Assembly: GCA_046349435.1 (NCBI GenBank)
Contig: JAXMCI010000011.1
Span: 62,001 to 126,000, forward strand
Source of the DNA: JAXMCI01 sp046349435
Lineage (GTDB): Bacteria > Pseudomonadota > Alphaproteobacteria > Dongiales > Dongiaceae
Length of the DNA: 64,000 nt
Reading direction: 5' to 3'
Numbering within the stretch: the first letter of the stretch is position 1; every line of letters begins with the position of its first letter. The translations under genes were made by a program, and so were the position numbers. The notes under the pieces were generated by a model, which was not told where the DNA came from, did not search any database, and saw only the letters and a list, made by a program, of their open reading frames with translations. Shown piece by piece: positions 58,909 through 64,000 of this stretch.

Positions 58909-59781
58909 CTACTTCGGCTGGAACCAGAGCAGGTTGCCGAGCGGGTCGAGGCCGTACTTCTTCAGCAGCGCGCTGACCGTGCCGTCGCCGCGCAGCTCGG
59001 CCAGCCCCTGCGTGTAGGCGTAGCGCAGGGTGCAGTCCTCCTTGCGGGTGGCATAGCGGGCGTAGCCGTAGCCGTAGCCGAGGATCAGCTCCTCCGGCAG
59101 CGTGACATTGGGCACGATCTCGATCGGCGCGCTCGGGTTGGCCTTCATGAAGTTGTAGAAGAGCACGTTGTCCTCGAGCACGACCTTGACCCGGCCCTGG
59201 ACGATGCTCGGGAACTCCTCGGCGTCGGTCTGGAAGGGAATCGTGGTGGCGCCGAGATGGCGGGCGTACTCGTCCTGCGCCGAGCCGGCGACCGCGCCGA
59301 CCTCCTTGCCCTTGAGGTCCTCCAGCGACTTGATGCCGAGCGGGTTGCCCTTCTGCACGATGATCGCCGGGCCGTACCACCAGGCCGGGCCGCTGAAGCT
59401 CACCACCTTCAGCCGGTCCGGGGTGACGTGGATGTTGGTGGCGACGATGTCGATGCGCTTCGACAGCATCGCCGGGATCAGCTGGCCGAACGGCATGACC
59501 TCGTACTTGATGGTCTTGACGCCCATCCAGGCCAGCACCGCCTGCTGGATCTCGACGTCCAGGCCGCTGGCGGCGTTGGTCGCCGGGTCGATTTGGCTGT
59601 AGGGCGGGCTCGGGCTGATGCCGAGCGTGATGCCGTTGGCGAGCGCGTTCTTGAAGGAGCTGTCGCCGCACTCGCCGACGAAGGGCGGCGCCTCGTACTT
59701 CTTCTGCTGCGCCAGGGCTGAGCCGAGGCTCACCCCGAGCGCCAGCAGCGCAATGCCGGCCGATGCGAAGAAGCGCTTCAT
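58909..59781 (-). CDS. Amino-acid ABC transporter, periplasmic binding protein
   Basis: The 290-residue protein has a signal peptide (MKRFFASAGIALLALG to ALAQQ, cleavage near residue 24) and a type-II periplasmic binding fold. Visible blocks are SPPYSQIDP, GLDVEIQQAVLAWMG, MPFGQLIPAMLSKRIDIV and SGPAWWYGPAIIVQKG. ATG 59781 is chosen because it begins the signal peptide; the upstream extension to 59841 is charged and unlikely. The ligand is probably a polar amino acid or derived compound; nothing in the sequence fixes it. It leads the three-gene transport operon. Confidence 0.9.
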   Translation of the reverse strand: MKRFFASAGIALLALGVSLGSALAQQKKYEAPPFVGECGDSSFKNALANGITLGISPSPPYSQIDPATNAASGLDVEIQQAVLAWMGVKTIKYEVMPFGQLIPAMLSKRIDIVATNIHVTPDRLKVVSFSGPAWWYGPAIIVQKGNPLGIKSLEDLKGKEVGAVAGSAQDEYARHLGATTIPFQTDAEEFPSIVQGRVKVVLEDNVLFYNFMKANPSAPIEIVPNVTLPEELILGYGYGYARYATRKEDCTLRYAYTQGLAELRGDGTVSALLKKYGLDPLGNLLWFQPK

Positions 59782-59912
59782 GTCTACCTCCCCGGGCTCG
59801 ATTCGCCGGCGCCGGGTGTCCCGGTCGCCGGCGTCTGTCACGTCGGCGTGGGCCTCCCCGCGCGGCGACGCGATTCCTGTATCCTGGCGCGCACTGAGCG
59901 ACCGGGTCCGGA

Positions 59913-60644
59913 TCAGGTCCGGTACTCCGGCTCCTCCTTGTCGAGCACGCGCTTGATGGCGGTGAGGAACACGCCGCCGTAGCCGTGGGCGCCGCGCACT
60001 GCCTCCATCACCGGCCGGGCCATGCGGTCCGGCACGACCTCGAGCGGCTGCCCGCTCTGCATCGCCAGCAGCTGCAGCCGGCAGGCCTGCTCGAGGTAGT
60101 AGAGGGCGTAGAAGACCGGCCCGATCTCGCCGCCGACCACCATCGGCCCGTGGTTGCGCATGAAGATGATGTCGCGCTCGCCGAGCAGCCCGGCGACCCG
60201 CTCGCCCTCGCTCTCGTCGAGCGCCAGGCCTGAGTAGACCTCGTCATAGACGATGCGGTCGTGGAACATCATGGCTTCCTGCACCACCGGCAGCAGCCGT
60301 CCGCCCTTGATCAGGCAGAGGGCGGTGGCGCTCGGCATGTGGGTGTGGAAGCAGGCGCGGGCGTCCGGGCGCAGCCGGTGGATCGGCGCGTGCAGGCTGA
60401 AGGCCGTCCGCTCGACCGTGCCCTGGCCCTCGACGACGGTGCCGTCGAGGGAGCAGAGGATCAGGCTGGAGGCGGTCACCTCGGACCAGAAATAGCCCTC
60501 GGGATTGACCAGGAAGAGGTCGTTCCGTCCGGGCGCCATGTAGCTGAAATGATTGCAGGTTCCGGTCTGGTAGCCGAGCCTCGCGGACCAGCGAAGCACG
60601 GCGGCCAGATCGATGCGGGCCTGCGCGAGATCGTTGGTCAGCAT
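59913..60644 (-). CDS. Class II aldolase/adducin-domain protein
   Basis: This 243-residue protein has the zinc-dependent class II aldolase fold of the fuculose-1-phosphate aldolase type. The metal-binding pair CFHTHMPSA and a later histidine in MRNHGPMVVGG are clear, and the N-terminal YQTGTCNHFSYM matches the phosphate/substrate loop. Related genes act as sugar-phosphate aldolases, epimerases or decarboxylases; the substrate is not clear. ATG 60644 was chosen because the open frame upstream to 61049 re-reads the DUF1028 gene. It lies 131 bases upstream of the amino-acid transporter genes on the same strand. Confidence 0.85.
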   Translation of the reverse strand: MLTNDLAQARIDLAAVLRWSARLGYQTGTCNHFSYMAPGRNDLFLVNPEGYFWSEVTASSLILCSLDGTVVEGQGTVERTAFSLHAPIHRLRPDARACFHTHMPSATALCLIKGGRLLPVVQEAMMFHDRIVYDEVYSGLALDESEGERVAGLLGERDIIFMRNHGPMVVGGEIGPVFYALYYLEQACRLQLLAMQSGQPLEVVPDRMARPVMEAVRGAHGYGGVFLTAIKRVLDKEEPEYRT

Positions 60645-60759
60645 GCCGGGCCGTCCTTCTGCCGTTCTGGGGAAGAGAGCTTGAACGATAAACAGAACTA
60701 ATGCCGGAGCCGGGCGCGCGGCGCAAGGCTCACCGGGCCGCAGCCTGGCCGCGGCTCGC

Positions 60760-61611
60760 TCAGCGGCCGCGCAGGTGGGCGAGCGCCGGCGGGTCGATGG
60801 TGCGGGCCTTGAGGTCGCAGCGCTCCTCCAGGTTCTCAGCGTCGATGAAGGCCTGCAGCGCCGCCGCCGTGGCGGCGTCCCAGGGCGCGCCGGCGGCGCC
60901 GGCCTCGTGGCCGGCCCGGCGCGCCAGGGCGCGCAGCTCGTCGAGCAGCGCGCCCTCGAGCGCCAGCCGCTCGGCCGGCGGGCTGCTGCCGAAATAGAGC
61001 TGGTGCAGGCCGTGCAGCCGGCCGAGCTCGGCCAGCGGGTCCGGGCCATCGTCGACCCGCAGGTCGACCAGCACGTCGTTGCCGCCGAGATAGCCGGCGC
61101 CCGCCCGCGTCACCAGCAGGGCGGCCGACTGGCGGCCGCGCCGGTCGCCCCCGGCGGCGTCGCCGGCGGCCAGGGCCGCCAGCAGCCGGGCGGCGAGGGC
61201 GCCCCGCGTCGCGACGAAGGTCTCGGCCATGGCCGCCACGACCTGCGGCCCGGCCAGCAGGTTGCCCTGGCAGGCGAAGCCGCGGCCGAGCCGGTGCCCG
61301 GCCCAGCCATGGCAGCCGGCGCCGGTATGCGCCGCTGCCTCGCCGCTTGCGTCGACCAGCCCGACCTGGCGCAGGCCGGCATCGGAGTCGGCCGCCAGCA
61401 ACCGGGCGAGGGCGGCCGGGGCGGCCACGCCGCTGCGCATCAGCGCCAGCCCGTCCGGCCCGAAGGCGAGGTTGGTGTAGGACTGGGTGGCCACCGCGCC
61501 GGCGCCGGCCGCGGCCCAGGGCACGTAGGCGCCGACCGCGAGGAACTTCGAGGCGACCGCCACGCCGGCATCGCCGGCCTCCAGGTCGACGGCGACGATC
61601 GAGAAGGTCAA
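60760..61611 (-). CDS. DUF1028 protein (Ntn-hydrolase-like)
   Basis: The 283-residue protein begins with the DUF1028 signature TFSIVAVDLEAGDAGVAVASKF, followed by GAVATQSYTNLAFGPDGLALM and CQGNLLAG. The family has an Ntn-hydrolase-like fold and is often found near amino-acid or peptide transport genes, with an amidohydrolase role suspected but not proven. I start at TTG 61611, since GGGAGGG lies nine bases before it and the family begins here; TTG 61644 is an alternative that adds eleven residues. It is divergent from the peptide-binding protein gene. Confidence 0.82.
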   Translation of the reverse strand: MTFSIVAVDLEAGDAGVAVASKFLAVGAYVPWAAAGAGAVATQSYTNLAFGPDGLALMRSGVAAPAALARLLAADSDAGLRQVGLVDASGEAAAHTGAGCHGWAGHRLGRGFACQGNLLAGPQVVAAMAETFVATRGALAARLLAALAAGDAAGGDRRGRQSAALLVTRAGAGYLGGNDVLVDLRVDDGPDPLAELGRLHGLHQLYFGSSPPAERLALEGALLDELRALARRAGHEAGAAGAPWDAATAAALQAFIDAENLEERCDLKARTIDPPALAHLRGR

Positions 61612-61763
61612 GGCGCTGCGCCCTCCCTGTTGCGCGTGGCGCAACCATCGGCGCCCGCGGGGTCACGATATGGTGCGACAGGACGGGCCCGGCCGGAAGA
61701 CGCGTTGACTCGGGCCGGCCGCGTTCCGACAATCCCGCCCCACCGACGCTTCGGGAGGCGGAC

Positions 61764-63374
61764 ATGACCTATGATCTTTCGCGGCGCGCCCTGCTGCAGG
61801 GCGGCGCGGCGGCATTCGGCACCATGGCCATCGCGCGCCTGCTCGGGCCGCTGGCCGCCCGGGCGGAGGAGGCGGGCTCGATCGAGGAGATCCGCTGGGC
61901 GCTGCCCTCGGTCCCCGACACGCTCTTCACGCCGCACGCCTGGAGCACCTATGGCGGCGCCATCATGGCGCTGGTCCAGGAGGGGCCGCTCGCCTTCGGC
62001 GACGATCTCGCCCTGGCGCCGGCGGTGGCCGACAGCTGGCAGCAGGCCGACCCGACCACCTACAAGTACCATCTGCGCGACGGCGTCGCCTTCGGCGACG
62101 GCAGCGCGGTGACGCCCGACGACGTGGTCGCCACCTTCAAGTTCCACCTCGACCCGAGCTCGGGCTCGCAGCTCGCCGCCTTCTTCAGCTCCGTCGCCTC
62201 GGTCGAGGCGAGCGGACCGCGCGAGGTCACCGTCAAGCTGAAGGCGCCCAACGTCCAGTTCCAGTACACCGCGGCGCACATGGCCGGGTTCCTCTTCCAG
62301 AAGAAGCAGCTCGAGGCGCATGCCAAGGACATCGGCACCCCCGACGTGCTGCCGCTCGGCACCGGGCCCTACAAGCTGACCGAGTTCGCGCCGGCCGACC
62401 ATGTCGTGCTCGAGGCCAACCCGGGCTATTGGGGACCCAAGGCGGTGGCGAAGAAGATCACCATCCAGGCGATCCCCGACCGCCAGACCCGGCTGCTGGC
62501 GATGCGCAACGGCGACGTCGACGGCACCTTCGACCTGTCGATCTCCGACATCGACCAGTGGAAGGCGCTGCCCGACGTCGACGTCATCACCGCGCCCTCG
62601 CTCGGCGTCTTCCTGCTGACCATGGACCACGCGACCGCGCCCTTCGACGACGTCCATGTCCGCCGCGCGGTCGCCTATGCGGTCGACCGCGAGGGGCTGG
62701 TCAAGGCGCTGCTCAAGGGCAATGGCGAGGCGGCGACGGCGCTCAACCCGCCGGAGATCTGGGCCGGCGTGCTGCCCGCCGACCAGGTGCGCGCCTTCTA
62801 TGCGACGCTGCCGTCCTACGGCTTCGACCTCGCCAAGGCGAAGGCCGAGCTGAAGCAGTCGAAGCATCCGGACGGGTTCGAGATCTCGATCCCCGGCTCG
62901 ACCGCCGATCCCTACCAGGTCAACATCCTGCAGAGCGTCGTCGAGAACCTGAAGCAGATCGGCATCAACGCCAAGGTGCAGGAGATCGACCAGAACCAGT
63001 GGCTCGCCGGCTATTTCCGGCACGAGCAGCTCGGCATGCAGATCATGGCCTACTACCCGGACTTCGCCGACCCGGTGAACTACCCCTTCCTGTTCTTCGC
63101 CAGCGCCAACGCGGCGAAGGACGGGATGAACGGCTCCAACTTCAAGAACGCCGAGGTCGACAGGCTGCTCGCCGAGGCCAACGAGAAGTCCGACCCGAAG
63201 GTGCGGGCCGCCGCGCTCCAGCAGGTCTTCAAGATCGCCAACGAGGAGGTCGCGGTGGTGCCGATCTTCTGGCCGGCCTCGGCGATGGCGATCAACAAGA
63301 AGTACAAGCTCACCGGCTACACCGCCTTCTGGTACAACATCCCGTGGGCGATCCGCGGCTTCGGCGCGAAGTAG
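61764..63374 (+). CDS. Peptide/nickel-type ABC transporter binding protein
   Basis: The 536-residue SBP family 5 protein is a large periplasmic binding protein for peptides or similar solutes. The N-terminus has a twin-arginine type signal (SRRALLQGGAAAFG). Domain blocks include VADSWQQADPTTYKYHLRDG, DVVATFKFHLDP, VLPLGTGPYKLTEF and HVRRAVAYAVDREGLV. A ribosome site GGGAGG precedes ATG 61764. Transporter permease genes are not in the window and may lie beyond the following gene. Confidence 0.9.
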   Translation: MTYDLSRRALLQGGAAAFGTMAIARLLGPLAARAEEAGSIEEIRWALPSVPDTLFTPHAWSTYGGAIMALVQEGPLAFGDDLALAPAVADSWQQADPTTYKYHLRDGVAFGDGSAVTPDDVVATFKFHLDPSSGSQLAAFFSSVASVEASGPREVTVKLKAPNVQFQYTAAHMAGFLFQKKQLEAHAKDIGTPDVLPLGTGPYKLTEFAPADHVVLEANPGYWGPKAVAKKITIQAIPDRQTRLLAMRNGDVDGTFDLSISDIDQWKALPDVDVITAPSLGVFLLTMDHATAPFDDVHVRRAVAYAVDREGLVKALLKGNGEAATALNPPEIWAGVLPADQVRAFYATLPSYGFDLAKAKAELKQSKHPDGFEISIPGSTADPYQVNILQSVVENLKQIGINAKVQEIDQNQWLAGYFRHEQLGMQIMAYYPDFADPVNYPFLFFASANAAKDGMNGSNFKNAEVDRLLAEANEKSDPKVRAAALQQVFKIANEEVAVVPIFWPASAMAINKKYKLTGYTAFWYNIPWAIRGFGAK

Positions 63375-63381
63375 GCCGGCG

Positions 63382-64000
63382 GTGACCGACGGGCTCGCGG
63401 CGCGGCTCGACCGCCTCGACCGGCTGCGCACCCCCGCCGACCTCGGCTTCGAGCGGCAGGGCAAGGCCATCATCGCCACCGTCCGGCCGGCCAGCCGGGG
63501 GGCCGGCCAGTCCTATGCCAGCCGGATCTGGCGCTTCGGCCTCGACGGCACCGCCCGGCCGCTGACCGACGGGCCGGGCGCCGACGAGCTGCCGCGCCCG
63601 TCGCCGGTCGACGACCGCATCGCCTTCGCCTCCGACCGCGCCACGCCGGGCAAGCTGTCGCTGTTCCTGCTCGAGGGCGGGCGGGGCCGCCCGCTCGGCG
63701 ACATCCCCGGCACCGTCGAGGACATCCGCTGGACCGCCGACGGGCGGGCCGTGGTCGTGCTGGCCGCCGACCGCGGCCTCGACGGCGGCGCCACCAACGG
63801 CGCGGTCCGCATCTGGTGGGGCGAGCCCGAGGAGCCGGCGCTGACCTCCCGCGAGCGGGCGCGCCGCCGCCTGTTCCGCGTCGCGGTGCCCGATGGCGCG
63901 ACGGTCGAGGTCGGGCCGGCCGACCGCACCGTCTGGGAGTTCGACCTGCTCGGCGACGGCGCCGCCGTGGCGCTGGTCTCGGCCGACCCCAGCGAGCGCG
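63382..64000 (+). CDS. S9-type peptidase, N-terminal part (cut by window end)
   Basis: An open frame starts at GTG 63382, seven bases after the binding-protein stop, and runs uninterrupted past the end of the window (206 codons visible). The sequence has repeated beta-propeller-like blades: SRIWRFGLDGTARPLTDG, IAFASDRATPGKLSLFLL and GTVEDIRWTADGRAVVVLAADR. This resembles the N-terminal propeller of prolyl oligopeptidase/acylaminoacyl peptidases (family S9); the catalytic domain would lie downstream. Coupling to a peptide-binding protein supports a peptide-degrading role. Family call is by pattern only. Confidence 0.7.
   Translation, partial: MTDGLAARLDRLDRLRTPADLGFERQGKAIIATVRPASRGAGQSYASRIWRFGLDGTARPLTDGPGADELPRPSPVDDRIAFASDRATPGKLSLFLLEGGRGRPLGDIPGTVEDIRWTADGRAVVVLAADRGLDGGATNGAVRIWWGEPEEPALTSRERARRRLFRVAVPDGATVEVGPADRTVWEFDLLGDGAAVALVSADPSER

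Noticed and set aside
59782..59912. Gap between the binding protein and aldolase genes
   Set aside because: No clear promoter, hairpin with T-run or PpsR-type element could be supported.

Overview
This window is a large phototrophy supercluster from a very GC-rich purple alphaproteobacterium (Proteobacteria with a type-II reaction centre). The lineage looks Rhodospirillales/Geminicoccales-like, but I cannot fix it further from the sequence. It holds the 3' end of a red-type (form IC) Calvin-cycle operon, then a nearly complete photosynthesis gene cluster (PGC), then ordinary housekeeping and transport genes. I see no tRNA, rRNA, insertion sequence, CRISPR array, attachment site or replication origin.

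Layout. (1) 1-7035, + strand: cbbS (3' end only), cbbX, cbbY, cbbF, cbbP, cbbT (frameshifted in this sequence), cbbA. (2) 7136-9332: bchO and a DUF3422 gene. (3) 9337-12061, - strand: an acyl-CoA synthetase, GFA-fold and glutathione-transferase-like operon. (4) 12174-19450: carotenoid genes crtI-crtB-orf (+), crtD-crtC (-), crtE-crtF (+). (5) 19547-27958, +: bchCXYZ-pufBALMC, ended by a strong terminator. (6) 28067-32318: a far-red sensing block with heme oxygenase (+) facing a ppsR1-bphP operon (-). (7) 32429-49168, - strand: the bchF-N-B-H-L-M-lhaA-puhA-B-C-acsF-puhE-hemA superoperon, nearly every junction being a 4-base stop/start overlap, with a frameshifted membrane hydrolase at its end. 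(8) 49517-55852, +: aerR-ppsR2-bchG-bch2-bchP-tspO. (9) 55916-64000: cytochrome c2, a small membrane protein, an RluA-type pseudouridine synthase, a polar amino-acid ABC transporter (-), a class II aldolase-like gene (-), a DUF1028 gene (-), a peptide-type ABC binding protein (+), and the start of an S9-type peptidase.

How it works together. The bch genes take Mg-protoporphyrin to bacteriochlorophyll a. AcsF is the only cyclase seen (oxygen-dependent). BchLNB and BchXYZ are the two nitrogenase-like reductases, and BchG and BchP add and reduce the phytyl tail. CrtE, B, I, C, D and F without CrtA point to the spirilloxanthin branch. PufBALMC and PuhA build an RC-LH1 complex with a tetraheme cytochrome; no LH2 genes are present here. 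bchI and bchD are not in the window although bchO is. Regulation looks two-layered. A PpsR paralogue with no cysteines sits next to a bacteriophytochrome lacking a kinase domain. A second PpsR, with a cysteine in its HTH region, sits next to the cobalamin-type antirepressor AerR. TGT-N12-ACA operators lie before crtI, between crtD and crtE, before bchC (two sites 8 bp apart) and, in weaker form, around bchF/aerR and ppsR1.

Sequence quality. The transketolase, crtC and the 5' end of bchY are each interrupted by what looks like one missing C in a C-run, and the membrane hydrolase needs two shifts. The essential nature of cbbT and bchY makes base-calling or assembly error the likeliest cause for those. 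crtC also lacks any normal start codon where it overlaps crtD.
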